The notes: generated by a model from the letters alone, not told the origin. Positions 1 to 9,144 are shown, numbered from the stretch's first letter. The stretch: 64,000 bases of DNA from Syntrophaceae bacterium UBA6087 (GCA_002448235.1 DIXF01000015.1:35611-99610); one strand, 5' to 3'. Made by a program: numbers and translations.

Positions 1-1593
1 GCGAAAGCGCTCGGGCATGATATCGCGAAGATTCGTCCTGCCCTGGCCGTTTCCCATGTCTTTCCAGTTGTTTCTGACCGTGTTGTTGCATTCCTCGTAT
101 TGGAAGTAGCCTTCCAGATCGTGAAAGTAGAGATAGTCGGATACATTGTTGAAGATATCCCGGTAACGCTGCTCGCTCCGTCTGAGCTGTTTCTCGCTCC
201 TGATCCTGTTTGTGATGTCGCTCGCAATCCCCCGGACGCCCACCGTGACACCATCCTCGCAAATGAGGGAATTCCGGTATTCAAGGATATGTTCGCTGCC
301 GTCGGCATTGATTACGGAGATGAGCCCGGTGTCTTTACCTTTCTCCTTTATCCTTCTGAGATACTCGGGGAACTGGGACTTGTATTTATCGGGTATGAAA
401 TCCCTGATATTCCGGTACCGGTTTTCTTCACCTTTGTATCCCCATGACTTTCTCACGGTGTCATTGGCTTCTTCGAAGTCGAAATTCCCCTCAAGGTCGT
501 GGGTAAAAACAAAATCAGAGATGCTGTTGAAAAGGTCGCGGTACTTTTCTTCGCTCTTTACCAGGGCCTCTCTGGCGGTGAACCGCTCGGTAATATCCCG
601 TGCAAGCCCCCGGGCGCCCACCGGGCCGCTTTCCCCGTAGACGATGAAGGCCTTGTATTCGAATATCCGCTCTCCCCCTCTCCTGCTCAGGATTCGGATG
701 ATGCCCTCGGCCTTGCCGTCCGACCTGATTTTCTCGACGTACTCATCGAATTCATTTCTCACCCTTGCAGGGATGAGGTCTTTGAGGTTCAGCCGGAGCA
801 GGTCGTTCTCGGTATAGCCTTCCACTTCCTCATCTACCAGCTTCATTTCCTTGATAAAACCGTCCATGTCGTGAAAGAACATGAAATCGGACGTGTTCTC
901 GAATACGAAGCGGTACTTATCCTGGAGCTCTCTGATTTCCCGCCTGAACCCCTCGCCTCTTACCAGCCCTTCCAGGCAGTCTCTCACGGCCACGTGCATC
1001 AATCCCTGCTCATCCGCACCCCCTGAGGGAACGAAATAGGTGTTGTCGATGAGCTTTTCTCCGATGATAACGCGGGGATGAATTGAAAGGGAGTCCATCA
1101 TCGCGTTCGGAGAGACCTTCTCCCTGCCGTAGATACAAAGAATGATGCATGATTCCGACCTGTTCAGAGAAAGAAGCTTGTCCATGAAGGCCCTGAACGA
1201 TCCATTGGACAAGAGTTGCGCGGGCAGGCTGCCGATATCGAGGCAGATGCGCACGCCTTTCCATACGCTTCCCAGGGCTTTGTTTACTTCCGCACCAAGA
1301 AAGGCGATAAAGGCGTCCCCATCGGCAGGGATGTCTTTGCAGAGAAAACGGGATGTGCCGGTGATGTGGGAGGATGTCGGCCGGGCTTCCCCCTGCGGGT
1401 CTGATTGAGGATTATCCGTCGGCTCCCATCCGTCGGCGATAATTATTACCTTGTGGCCTTTGTGCAGGGCGTTTGCTGCAAAGCCGTCAATTACGGCTTT
1501 ACATTCTTCGTCGCTCGCATAGTAACATCCGAGGCAATCTCCGTCCCTTACATCTTTCAGCTCCGAGATAATCTGTCTTCGTCTCTCGGGCAT
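1..1593 (-). CDS. MEDS-PAS sensor protein (3' end outside window)
   Basis: Partial gene that runs off the left edge; 531 codons are visible. I translated it directly from the reverse complement. The start ATG (1593-1591) follows an AGAGGTGAG ribosome site. Residues 15-200 resemble the MEDS/DcmR sensory domain of methanogen and methylotroph regulators: it begins with GCYYASDEE, followed by a hydrophobic KVIIIADGW strand. Three PAS domains follow, near residues 215-330, 345-455 and from about 473 to the window edge. They have repeated signatures such as KYRDLFNSISDF and GARGLARDITER. No membrane segment is seen, so it is likely a cytoplasmic sensor. The output domain (probably a histidine kinase) lies beyond the window and is inferred only. 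MEDS domains are thought to sense small organic molecules, but the ligand here is unknown. Confidence 0.85.
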   Translation of the reverse strand, partial: MPERRRQIISELKDVRDGDCLGCYYASDEECKAVIDGFAANALHKGHKVIIIADGWEPTDNPQSDPQGEARPTSSHITGTSRFLCKDIPADGDAFIAFLGAEVNKALGSVWKGVRICLDIGSLPAQLLSNGSFRAFMDKLLSLNRSESCIILCIYGREKVSPNAMMDSLSIHPRVIIGEKLIDNTYFVPSGGADEQGLMHVAVRDCLEGLVRGEGFRREIRELQDKYRFVFENTSDFMFFHDMDGFIKEMKLVDEEVEGYTENDLLRLNLKDLIPARVRNEFDEYVEKIRSDGKAEGIIRILSRRGGERIFEYKAFIVYGESGPVGARGLARDITERFTAREALVKSEEKYRDLFNSISDFVFTHDLEGNFDFEEANDTVRKSWGYKGEENRYRNIRDFIPDKYKSQFPEYLRRIKEKGKDTGLISVINADGSEHILEYRNSLICEDGVTVGVRGIASDITNRIRSEKQLRRSEQRYRDIFNNVSDYLYFHDLEGYFQYEECNNTVRNNWKDMGNGQGRTNLRDIMPERFR

Positions 1594-1959
1594 ATGGCCT
1601 CACCTCTCTGCCTTGTCTCATGCATAATAAGGAAGGTGGCGGGGAAAACGCTGCATGCTTGAGCTGATCCGTTCCGAGGGAAGATGTTGGAACCGAGTGC
1701 CGTGCCGGCCGATATCACTGTCGGGCCAATGGTCGTGCTTAATCCTCCCGAACGATTCACATCAGATAATTTGGACCCCGCCCTCATCAGAGCAATACCC
1801 CCCCACCTGATCTATCTCACCATATGATCGGGCTTTTGGAATAAAATAATTAAATTTATGGATGGACCAGGCAAACAGGCACCTGGTATGCAGCTGGCGG
1901 ATAAAAAAGAAAACAATCCCCTTGGGGAAAAACATGTGCGTGCAGAAACAGGAAAGACC
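1594..1959. other. Intergenic region, no gene seen
   Basis: About 370 bases between the start of the MEDS-PAS sensor and the end of the AlkB gene, both on the minus strand. I see no ORF with a ribosome site on either strand. The stretch 1834-1860 is A/T-rich (gaataaaataattaaattt) and could hold the sensor's promoter. A short inverted repeat (ACCAGG...CCTGGT, 1864-1885) is too weak to call a terminator. Confidence 0.4.
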
Positions 1960-2985
1960 CTACAACACCCTTTTGTCCATTATCCCCCGCCACAGTATAG
2001 GAATGACTGCTGCGAGAATCATTCCCGCGTAGCCGGTCGGAAGCTGGGGGCTTTCGTCAAAGTGCCTGAGAATCGGATACCGCCGGCCGGGATCGAAATG
2101 GTGGTCGGAATGTCTCTGCAGATTGAACAGGAAACGGTTCGTCAGGTAGTTGCTCGAATTCCACGAATGGGTAACCTGTACCGGCTCGTATCTCCCGTTG
2201 ATCGTTTTTCTCAGCAGACCATAATGCTCGATGTAATTCACGACCTCGAGCAGCGTGACGGCTGTCAGTGCCTGAACAATGAAATACAGGGCCGCCTGCA
2301 CACCCAGAAAGATTCCGAACACGGCGACGAGGACCATCTCGGCAAGCCCGTATCTGATCATGCGGTTATTTTTTCCCCATTGAGCAAGCCCCTTCTTTTG
2401 CAGCCTCAGGCTTTCGATACGCCAGGCGCTTCTGAAACCGCCGATTACCGTCCTCGGCAGGAAGGCGTAAAAAGATTCTCCGAGGCGCGCCGTGGCAGGA
2501 TCAAGCGGAGTGGCCACATTCCGGTGATGGCCTGCCACGTGCTCGATAGCCCAGTGCATGTACCCGACGGTCCACAGCATGAATCTGGAAAGAATTGGCT
2601 CAAACCCGCTGTTCACCCTGTGCTGCAGCTCATGGGAAACATTGATGCCCATTATTCCCGACGAAACGCCCATGGAAACAGTGAAGCCCGCACTTTCGAG
2701 AGGAGTCAACGCCCCATAGGCGATAACAAAGCCTCCCCAGAATACGAGCGCGATCTGAACCGGCACACAAAGCCAGGTAATGAGCTTGAATGACAGGGAA
2801 TCTTTCAGTCGGGCTTCCGCTTCGGAATCCGGATTCTTTTGCGATACCCCGACGGCGATGTCCAGAACCGGCACAACGCCGAACACGAACAACGGCGTGA
2901 GGAAGGTGAACAGACCGCCGATGCCGTACCCCAGGATGACGCTCAAAGGCACCAGGAAGATGAGATAGTAGGACAGACTGCTCAT
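1960..2985 (-). CDS. alkB: AlkB-type alkane 1-monooxygenase
   Basis: Integral-membrane di-iron monooxygenase that hydroxylates the terminal carbon of alkanes or fatty chains using O2 and rubredoxin. All the histidine boxes of the AlkB family are present: SHELQH near residue 118, EHVAGHH followed by ATPLDPATAR near 148, NYIEHYGL near 245, and LQRHSDHH followed by RRYPILRHF near 283. Hydrophobic segments at about 5-50, 70-95, 100-118 and 210-240 fit its membrane topology. The 341-aa length is slightly short for the family (about 370-410). I chose ATG 2985 because AGGAGG sits 9 bases upstream; a GTG at 2994 would touch the ribosome site. No rubredoxin, rubredoxin reductase or AlkS-type regulator lies nearby. 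The family call is firm; the substrate (alkane, fatty acid or other chain) is not known. It is odd beside the many low-potential, anaerobic-type enzymes of this window. Confidence 0.92.
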   Translation of the reverse strand: MSSLSYYLIFLVPLSVILGYGIGGLFTFLTPLFVFGVVPVLDIAVGVSQKNPDSEAEARLKDSLSFKLITWLCVPVQIALVFWGGFVIAYGALTPLESAGFTVSMGVSSGIMGINVSHELQHRVNSGFEPILSRFMLWTVGYMHWAIEHVAGHHRNVATPLDPATARLGESFYAFLPRTVIGGFRSAWRIESLRLQKKGLAQWGKNNRMIRYGLAEMVLVAVFGIFLGVQAALYFIVQALTAVTLLEVVNYIEHYGLLRKTINGRYEPVQVTHSWNSSNYLTNRFLFNLQRHSDHHFDPGRRYPILRHFDESPQLPTGYAGMILAAVIPILWRGIMDKRVL

Positions 2986-3156
2986 GGAATCCACCCTCCT
3001 TGCAACGCCCCCGGACGGTAACCGATTTTACTCTTTCAAGAGTATGAATAATCTCGTCAAATGAAGAACTCAACTCTGACCATGGGACAAGCGTAGCGGG
3101 ACGAATCCGTTTTTATGGATGCAGGGCGTGGATTTCAGGCGCCGAGGGCTTAACCG

Positions 3157-3888
3157 CTATTTCCTGTACTTGGTAAAGGTGATGGCTTTCTTTCTCGACT
3201 CGATAAAGAGCTTCTTTGCGTTCTCCTGATCTTCGGGTGTGGCCTCGCCCTTTATCCATTCCCTGCAGGAAAACGAATCATCCATGTCCATGAGGTCTTC
3301 GAAATAGTACATACTCAGCCGGGTGTCGTTTCCTGCCCCAGCCCTTGTGCCGAAGGCCTCGACCAGAAAGCACTTGGGTATGACAAAACCGCTGTAGGCC
3401 AGCTTGTCGCCCCGCATCACGGGTCTGACGTTTTTCATGCCTTCCTTGATGACATAATCCATTTCGTCCTTGGAGAAGATATCCGAGCGCACGGCCAGAA
3501 AATGTTCGTACCGGTCCGTGTTGATGTCTTCATAGTCGGAGACCAGCTTGTTCTTCACATCGGCGAACATATCCGTATCCCAGTAGCTCTTGCTTATCTT
3601 GTCCACCCTTATGATGACGCCTTTCCTAAGCACGTTGTCGTCTCCCACATCTGCAAAGAGATAAGAATTGTAGCTCACAAGCAGCCCGCGGGTTCCATGT
3701 ACGCTCTGATGATGGCTTGAGCTGTTGATCTGACCGATATACCGGAATTGAGGGTTCACCTGGATCTGCACCTTCGGGTCTGCCATCGAGGTGAAGGTGT
3801 TGTTTTCGACCTTTCTCTCAAAGGTTATGGCGGAGCAGCCGGTAAATACCACGAAACAAGCAGCCGAAATCACGAACCATTTCATCAT
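3157..3888 (-). CDS. Putative lipoprotein of unknown function
   Basis: A 243-aa protein with a short hydrophobic signal and a lipobox-like VVFTGC ending at Cys18, so probably a lipid-anchored envelope protein. The start at 3888 (MMKWF) is supported by a GGGGGGAGA ribosome site. An upstream in-frame ATG at 3912 lacks one. The mature part is soluble and mixed alpha/beta; it contains DKISKSYWDTDMF and a C-terminal basic tail (ESRKKAITFTKYRK). I do not recognise the family. It stands alone between the alkane monooxygenase and a divergent SGNH hydrolase lipoprotein, and the context gives no clear role. Confidence 0.75.
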   Translation of the reverse strand: MMKWFVISAACFVVFTGCSAITFERKVENNTFTSMADPKVQIQVNPQFRYIGQINSSSHHQSVHGTRGLLVSYNSYLFADVGDDNVLRKGVIIRVDKISKSYWDTDMFADVKNKLVSDYEDINTDRYEHFLAVRSDIFSKDEMDYVIKEGMKNVRPVMRGDKLAYSGFVIPKCFLVEAFGTRAGAGNDTRLSMYYFEDLMDMDDSFSCREWIKGEATPEDQENAKKLFIESRKKAITFTKYRK

Positions 3889-4250
3889 ATTCTCCCCCCT
3901 GAACCCGTACAAGCATCACACATCATGATGGAAGTATGGTGGTGTCTCATTTACAATCGACTGAAATCATATCACAGTTGATACTTTTTCACCAGAAGGT
4001 GAATCATTATTGAAAAACTGCCGGTTTTACCTGTACCAATTAAATTTATTTTTCATTTTGGACTTGATTTTATTATTTTCGGCGTTAATTAAAAATGCTA
4101 ATAGGGATAGTATTACATTATTACTATGATACAGTCATAACCTTTCCTGAAATGTACTTCACTTGGTGGTTTCAAGCTTTTTGCTTCACTAAACAGAATC
4201 ACCGACCATCATGCCGGTGAACTGTAACAGCTATACAAAGAGGAGGTGTT
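3889..4250. other. Divergent intergenic region between two lipoprotein genes
   Basis: About 360 strongly A/T-rich bases with no gene. It separates a minus-strand lipoprotein (start 3888) from the plus-strand SGNH lipoprotein (start 4251), so it must hold both promoters. An inverted repeat TTCACC-AGAA-GGTGAA at 3988-4003 and the A/T-rich block 4060-4140 are the only visible structure. No confident -35/-10 pair or sigma-54 match was found. Confidence 0.4.
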
Positions 4251-4961
4251 ATGAGACTAGTCAGAGTTTTATTGGTAATCGGTGCATTAACAGGATTGAC
4301 CCTGGCAACGACCGGATGTTCTATGGATTTTAATAATCCCACCCCATCGGAATGGGACGTCCAGATTGTCGGGGATTCGGTTTTCGATCTGTCCGGTGAT
4401 ATCCAGAAGGTTCTGAAGACCTTATCCGGCGATACGTACAAAGACAGATCGGTGAGCGGCGCCAAGATCGCGGCGATCCAGAGCCAGCTGAACACGGCAC
4501 TGGGCAGGACGACACTGAAGACGGTCATTGCAGACGGCGGAGCCAATGATATCCTTCAGGGGACCGCAGACTGCGATTCCGACCCGCTGACCACGGGATG
4601 CGTCGACGTACTCAATTATGTCGGCGACAAGATGGAAGCCATGATCAGCGCCATGTATGCGAAATCGCCCAACGACTGCGCCTGGCTCGGCTACTATCAT
4701 GTGAAAGGAGACGAGATCGAGAAGAACGAAGCCATCGACTACACGTACGACTGGCTCTATCCGGGTATTTTCCCCTCGTACCTCTCCTCGTATCCTGCTG
4801 TCTTCCTGGGCACGGATTACAAGGCGCTCCTCATAGACCCGAGGCCGAACATCCAGCCGGTGCATATCAAATCCGACGACATCCACCCCACGTATGACGG
4901 CTCGGTAATCCTTGCCAATCTGATCTGGGATGCAATGGTCAGCGGATCGATGTATCGCTGA
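4251..4961 (+). CDS. SGNH/GDSL-type hydrolase lipoprotein
   Basis: A 236-aa lipoprotein with signal peptide and lipobox LATTGC (Cys23), so it acts on the outer face of a membrane. It carries the SGNH hydrolase blocks: GDSVFD near 41 (nucleophile Ser43), SVSGAKI near 67-73 (oxyanion Gly), GGANDI near 96-101 (Asn99), and DDIHP near 209-213 (Asp/His of the triad) followed by TYDGSVILA. The family includes esterases, lipases and carbohydrate deacetylases; the substrate cannot be told. The start is supported by AGAGGAGG nine bases upstream. The gene stands alone and ends in a strong hairpin at 4987. Four cysteines in the mature part (for example ADCDSD and TTGC) could form disulfides. Confidence 0.85.
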   Translation: MRLVRVLLVIGALTGLTLATTGCSMDFNNPTPSEWDVQIVGDSVFDLSGDIQKVLKTLSGDTYKDRSVSGAKIAAIQSQLNTALGRTTLKTVIADGGANDILQGTADCDSDPLTTGCVDVLNYVGDKMEAMISAMYAKSPNDCAWLGYYHVKGDEIEKNEAIDYTYDWLYPGIFPSYLSSYPAVFLGTDYKALLIDPRPNIQPVHIKSDDIHPTYDGSVILANLIWDAMVSGSMYR

Positions 4962-4986
4962 TTGAGCAGTATGGCGTGATGGTGAA

Positions 4987-5037
4987 GCGGCGGTTCCCCG
5001 TGGAACCGCCGCTTATCAAGCCTTCCTGAGCCTTTTT
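4987..5037 (+). terminator. Hairpin terminator after the SGNH lipoprotein
   Basis: A perfect 11-bp inverted repeat, GCGGCGGTTCC-CCGT-GGAACCGCCGC (4987-5012), lies 25 bases after the stop codon at 4961. A T-run (5032-5037) follows about 20 bases later, so this is a good but not textbook intrinsic terminator. Confidence 0.7.
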
Positions 5038-5188
5038 TAGATCGGGCCGGCGTTCGGCTGCGCTTGTGCTGTTTGGCGGGGATCGGAATATTTTTATCTA
5101 TTCCAACGGTTAATTACTCGTTATAAGCTTGAGGAGAATCCGCCTTATTGCCTGGCATGAATAATTTTTTATCAAACGAGCTGATGCT

Positions 5189-5848
5189 ATGAATAAAAAG
5201 AATGCGGCACTCATCCTGATCGGAATTCTCCTTCTGGCCTGCGGTACGTATTTCTTTTTCGCCGAAGAGAGCCCCCCTATTCCATCCCCGGAGGCCCTGC
5301 CTGATCTGTCGGCAGCCGGGCAGGAGGTACCTCCTTTCCCTGAGGAAGGTCTTGAGACTGAGGATCGGGCTGAAGCCCCGCATACTGAAAAACAGCCCGC
5401 TGCCGCAGCTTACCATCCGAAAGATATCGAGGAGATCAAGAAACAGATCTATGACCTCGAGATTGAGTATGTAGAAGATATTCCGCTGCTCGACAGTGTC
5501 GTTCAGACGGGGAACGCGCCCACGAAGGATTTCTGGAAAGGCGGCTGGACGAGCGTGGACGATTCGAAAGAGGAGTTCAACGGCTTCAAGCTCGAGCCGC
5601 AGGATGACGGCACCTTCATATTCTACCCGGACGAAGCTACATCCCGGACCTATACCTTTTTCGAGACGCCCAAGACGTACACGTATAACCCGGAGAAAAA
5701 GGAGTTTTTCTGGGAGATCGATTATTACGGCAAGACCATCTCCCACAGGGCACGTTTCATAAACGACAATGTCGTTGCCATGATGCTGATCAGCGGCAGA
5801 AAAGTGGCGCTGGATATCTACCAGAAGCAACCGGAGAAGAACGAATAA
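5189..5848 (+). CDS. Membrane-anchored protein of unknown function
   Basis: A 219-aa protein with an N-terminal hydrophobic segment (residues 6-26). A Pro/Glu/Ala-rich linker follows (about 28-75), and then a soluble domain rich in aromatic and acidic residues (DDGTFIFYPDEATSRTYTF, KKEFFWEIDYYGKT). The build suggests a periplasmic domain on a flexible stalk. I do not recognise the family. The start is uncertain because no strong ribosome site precedes 5189. It converges with the DUF1573-like gene, and the two stop codons are only three bases apart. An antisense frame of similar length over this gene lacks a ribosome site and was discarded. Confidence 0.65.
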   Translation: MNKKNAALILIGILLLACGTYFFFAEESPPIPSPEALPDLSAAGQEVPPFPEEGLETEDRAEAPHTEKQPAAAAYHPKDIEEIKKQIYDLEIEYVEDIPLLDSVVQTGNAPTKDFWKGGWTSVDDSKEEFNGFKLEPQDDGTFIFYPDEATSRTYTFFETPKTYTYNPEKKEFFWEIDYYGKTISHRARFINDNVVAMMLISGRKVALDIYQKQPEKNE

Positions 5849-5851
5849 TCA

Positions 5852-6625
5852 TCAGTCGGTCAGCTTTCCCTGCACGCGGATGATGAATTGCGGCCTCTCC
5901 GGATTGTCGGTCTGTATATAGATCGTGTCACGAATGACACCGACTTCTTTCCTCGTATTCTTTGCCCAGACAACGTAGCCCTTTTTGCCCTCCTGGGTTA
6001 TCTCCCGATATCCATACGTGATGAAGATCCCCCTTTTGGCCTTGAGGGAAATTATCTTGAACGGGTACTCCGGGGCAGGAATGACCACCGATGAGCCCTC
6101 TATTGGATTGCGCCAGGAACCGCTCAGCATGATCGTATCGGCGGAGATGTCGGCAAATTTTTTCACGAAGCAGGATATGAGAATCGTCCACTCAGGATGC
6201 TTCGGGTCGTTGGTCCGGGCCCGGATGGTGCCCCGGATCTCTTCACCGCCGCGTCGGTCGGTCAGGAGCACTACCTTGATAACACCTTCCTTCCCTGCGG
6301 GTATCTGGGGGCTGAAGGCTTCCACCAGGCTGCCGCAGCAGCCCGACACCTTCTTCAGCTCCAGCATGCGATCTGATGTATTCCTGACGATGAAGTCGTG
6401 CTTGACCAGATCGAACTGCAGAACAGGGTCGAATACATGGGTGCTCTTCGGAGAATCCACAACGGATTTTGAATGGACAGGTTTTACCGGAATGCCGAAA
6501 TAGAAGGGCGCTTCAGTCTTTTTTACATCCCGAGGTGCGTCCTTTATCGAACACCAGCCCCATGAGATGACGACAATCCCGATCAAACCCAGCAAAAGGC
6601 CTATACAGAATACCCTTTTCTTCAT
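5852..6625 (-). CDS. DUF1573-like membrane-anchored protein
   Basis: A 257-aa protein with an N-terminal membrane anchor (residues 5-24). It has a DUF1573-type immunoglobulin-like domain near 65-155: FDLVKHDFIVRN, LKKVSGCCGS, PQIPAGKEGVIKVVL, TNDPKHPEW. A second, weaker strand-rich repeat closes with TDNPERPQF. In this family the CGC motif follows the N...L.I..V pattern; here it is GCCG. The role of the family is unknown; it is common in secreted proteins of Bacteroidetes and Desulfobacterota. The start is supported by GGGGGCG. The A/T-rich upstream region holds a direct repeat of CCGGTAATATTG. Confidence 0.75.
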   Translation of the reverse strand: MKKRVFCIGLLLGLIGIVVISWGWCSIKDAPRDVKKTEAPFYFGIPVKPVHSKSVVDSPKSTHVFDPVLQFDLVKHDFIVRNTSDRMLELKKVSGCCGSLVEAFSPQIPAGKEGVIKVVLLTDRRGGEEIRGTIRARTNDPKHPEWTILISCFVKKFADISADTIMLSGSWRNPIEGSSVVIPAPEYPFKIISLKAKRGIFITYGYREITQEGKKGYVVWAKNTRKEVGVIRDTIYIQTDNPERPQFIIRVQGKLTD

Positions 6626-6703
6626 GACGCCCCCTTCCGGTCAATTCAATCCGTTCTCATGAAAAGCCTCGGCCTTGAGACAAAAAGTATGCTCCGATGC
6701 TTC

Positions 6704-6769
6704 ACCGGTAATATTGATAGTTAATATAACATACATATATCCGGTTAAAAAAGCCGGTAATATTGGATA
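6704..6769. repeat. Direct repeat in the DUF1573-like gene's upstream region
   Basis: CCGGTAATATTG occurs twice, near 6706 and 6754, about 50 bases apart in the same orientation, in the A/T-rich gap upstream of the minus-strand gene that starts at 6625. This spacing (close to five helical turns) is compatible with paired regulator sites, but there is no independent evidence of binding. Confidence 0.4.
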
Positions 6770-6805
6770 ATCCGATTCAGAGGAAGAATGTTTTACCCTG
6801 AATTG

Positions 6806-8299
6806 CTACCGTGCCTCCAGAACTTCGACCCTGAGCTTGCCCATCACATTCACAAGCGGCAGCAGGGATTGCATTGTCTCGCCTTCCAAAAGCTTGATAT
6901 GCGTTGCATCTGCAGGCATCTGGCTCATCGTGGGGTCTACCGCGACCCACCCGCCTTCTACAAAGCTCTCGGCCCATGCGTGGTAGAGGAAGCCCTTGAA
7001 ATCTTTCGTATAAACGATGCCGTTTGCAACACGTGTCGGGATTCCCAGGCTGCGGGCAAAGGCTGCGTAGAGATAGGCATGCCCCTGGCACTCGGCTTTC
7101 TTCCGGGAGAGTACGTCGAGCGCGGTAAAGGAATCCACCGCGTCCTGCTTTATATTCTCCCTGATCCATTTCAGCAGCGCACGGATCCGATCATCAGGGG
7201 TCGATGCCCCTTTCGCCGCCTGAGCGGCAATCGCACGGATCTCTGCATTATTGCCGGGCACGGTGTAACTCGGCTTGAGATACCGATCGGACAAGGCTTT
7301 TTCCTCGGGAAGGTTCCGGGCTTTCAGGGCCGCTTCCGAGACCACCCGGCAGAAGATCCTTTCCCCCCTCTTCTCGATTTCCTGCCGGTCTCCCGAAGGG
7401 ACGGGCATATCTCCCGGCAGGCCGTCCATGTATACTTCGAGATATTTTGTCGCCGGCGGGTCCGGTATGGGCCGAGAGACCCTGATGAGGCTGAAAGCGA
7501 GGAGGCTCTCGTTTTTGTTGAGACTCGATTCCACGAGATAGCGTTTTGCCTCGCGCTCGGCCTCAAGCCCCGAGACAAACGTCCCTCCCATTGCCGTTTC
7601 GAGCAACGGAAGGCCTTCCTCGTTTATCCAAGCGGTCACCTCCTGCCCCTGGTAAACCGTCTTCAATTTGAATGCACGGCCGCTGAACAGGTCGCTCTGC
7701 TGGTACGCGAGGATCTCCTGTCTGACTTCGGTTATGCATTGGGTTTCACCGTCATAAACCTGATACCGATACCTGCTCCCTATCTTCAAACCCTTAAGGA
7801 GCGGGTAGAGGTACATAACGCTCCCGGGATAGAGCTCCTCCGGCGTCCGGATAACCTCTTGAGCGTTCATCCCTGAAGAGGACCTGTCTATGGCCAGCAC
7901 CCTGTCTTTTACCGCTCCGGAGAGTTCGAGTTTGTTGCCGTCTATGACATACTCGTAGGCAAAACGTACGAGGCGCAGTTCCCTGTCTACAAGGTCATAC
8001 GAGGTAAGCGAAACGCTTTTATCCATCATGAGGAAGCTCAGGTGGAAGTAGGCCTGGCTCCGGATCTCAAAGAGACCGTTTTCTTCCCGTGAGGGTTCGA
8101 TGACGAAATGGGTGAATCCGATCTTGCTGCCGTTGAACACGACACCTGTCCAATATTCGTTTGCCGGGAGCGAATCGAGCTCGTAGCGGGGCGGAGGGCT
8201 CAAGGGAGGGTCCGCGTCGTGGAAGTACCTGCCTGCGCACCCGGTCAAGAGAAGCGCAATGCACGCCGCAATAAACACCCGGCTCACACTTCGGCACAT
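6806..8299 (-). CDS. Transglutaminase-like lipoprotein
   Basis: A 497-aa predicted lipoprotein (signal peptide with lipobox LLLTGC, Cys21). The C-terminal third is a transglutaminase-like cysteine peptidase fold: Cys in KKAECQGHAYLYAAF near 405, followed by LGIPTRVANGI, His in YHAWAE near 440 and Asp in VAVDPTMSQ near 455. The long N-terminal part (about 30-330) is a beta-rich domain of unknown role. Secreted proteins of this build may act as proteases or peptide ligases on envelope substrates; that role is inferred. ATG 8299 has GGGGAGGGG upstream and is preferred over 8326. It lies alone on its strand between the DUF1573-like gene and the WbqC-like gene. Confidence 0.85.
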   Translation of the reverse strand: MCRSVSRVFIAACIALLLTGCAGRYFHDADPPLSPPPRYELDSLPANEYWTGVVFNGSKIGFTHFVIEPSREENGLFEIRSQAYFHLSFLMMDKSVSLTSYDLVDRELRLVRFAYEYVIDGNKLELSGAVKDRVLAIDRSSSGMNAQEVIRTPEELYPGSVMYLYPLLKGLKIGSRYRYQVYDGETQCITEVRQEILAYQQSDLFSGRAFKLKTVYQGQEVTAWINEEGLPLLETAMGGTFVSGLEAEREAKRYLVESSLNKNESLLAFSLIRVSRPIPDPPATKYLEVYMDGLPGDMPVPSGDRQEIEKRGERIFCRVVSEAALKARNLPEEKALSDRYLKPSYTVPGNNAEIRAIAAQAAKGASTPDDRIRALLKWIRENIKQDAVDSFTALDVLSRKKAECQGHAYLYAAFARSLGIPTRVANGIVYTKDFKGFLYHAWAESFVEGGWVAVDPTMSQMPADATHIKLLEGETMQSLLPLVNVMGKLRVEVLEAR

Positions 8300-8394
8300 A
8301 TCCCCTCCCCGCTCAGTCAACTGCATTCTACCATACCTTGAATGTTATGGGGAATATATCAGAGAAAAAAGGATTATTGGAACACGATCCGCAC

Positions 8395-9105
8395 TCATCG
8401 CGGTAAACCGGGCTTAAGATACCCCTTCTTCATGATATCCTTTGCTTTCTTTCCGCAATTGAAGAGGAGATCGTAGATCGAGAGGTTGGGGATAAAATCA
8501 CCCCAGAGCTGGGGATAGACGAGAACCGGAGGGTTTATGAAGGAAACGGTTATCCCTGCCTCATGAAACAGGCCTTCATCCAGGTATTTGCGTGCCGAAG
8601 AAAAGGCCAGGAACCGGTCTGCCCCGAGGTCGCGGCAGATCGCGACAAGAAGGCGGGTGCCGGAATCATGGATGCCCAGTTCGGAAAGGAGTACTACCCG
8701 GGCCGGCATATCGAGATAACCCGCGACATGGGTGATCATGTCTCTATCGATACCTGTAATCTTCCCGCTGCTGTCTGAGAATGCCTGTTGAAACGGGGGG
8801 AGATGGTCTTCGAGGTATGGCGCACGAGCATATGAGCTCCGGATGCTCTCCATGTGCTTTCTCTTCCAGTCCCCCTCGTTGCAAACCAGCACCTCGTTTA
8901 TCTTCTGAAGGCCTCTGCCCTTCTTCCACACAGGCACAGCGATCCAGAAAACACCGGAATCGTTCTTGAACCGGTTGCGGGCGATCCAGGAGCCGCCCCT
9001 GGGAAACTGGACGGAATCGAGGAGAACAAAGACATCGGACAGCATGACCTTTGCAAAATACCCGGGATACGGGCAAAAATAGGGCTGATGCGCGCTTATC
9101 ACCAT
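8395..9105 (-). CDS. WbqC-like family protein
   Basis: A 236-aa protein that matches the WbqC family: ISAHQPYFCPYPGYFAK at the N terminus, DVFVLLDSVQFPRGG, then ARNRFK and WIAVPVW, all hallmarks of the family. WbqC-like proteins are linked to surface polysaccharide or modified-sugar biosynthesis, but their reaction is poorly defined. The start is uncertain: ATG 9105 matches family N termini but has no clear ribosome site, and a TTG at 9135 is possible. The gene starts just downstream of the FmdB gene (stop 9145), which suggests translational coupling. No other glycan genes are in the window. Confidence 0.8.
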   Translation of the reverse strand: MVISAHQPYFCPYPGYFAKVMLSDVFVLLDSVQFPRGGSWIARNRFKNDSGVFWIAVPVWKKGRGLQKINEVLVCNEGDWKRKHMESIRSSYARAPYLEDHLPPFQQAFSDSSGKITGIDRDMITHVAGYLDMPARVVLLSELGIHDSGTRLLVAICRDLGADRFLAFSSARKYLDEGLFHEAGITVSFINPPVLVYPQLWGDFIPNLSIYDLLFNCGKKAKDIMKKGYLKPGLPR

Positions 9106-9144
9106 ATGGGCGGAATAATAAGCGCTTGCGGGCAAAAAACAATT

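Noticed and set aside
5114..5830. Minus-strand frame opposite the 219-aa membrane-anchored protein
   Set aside because: No ribosome site and no signal peptide; the plus strand has a coherent anchor, linker and domain layout.
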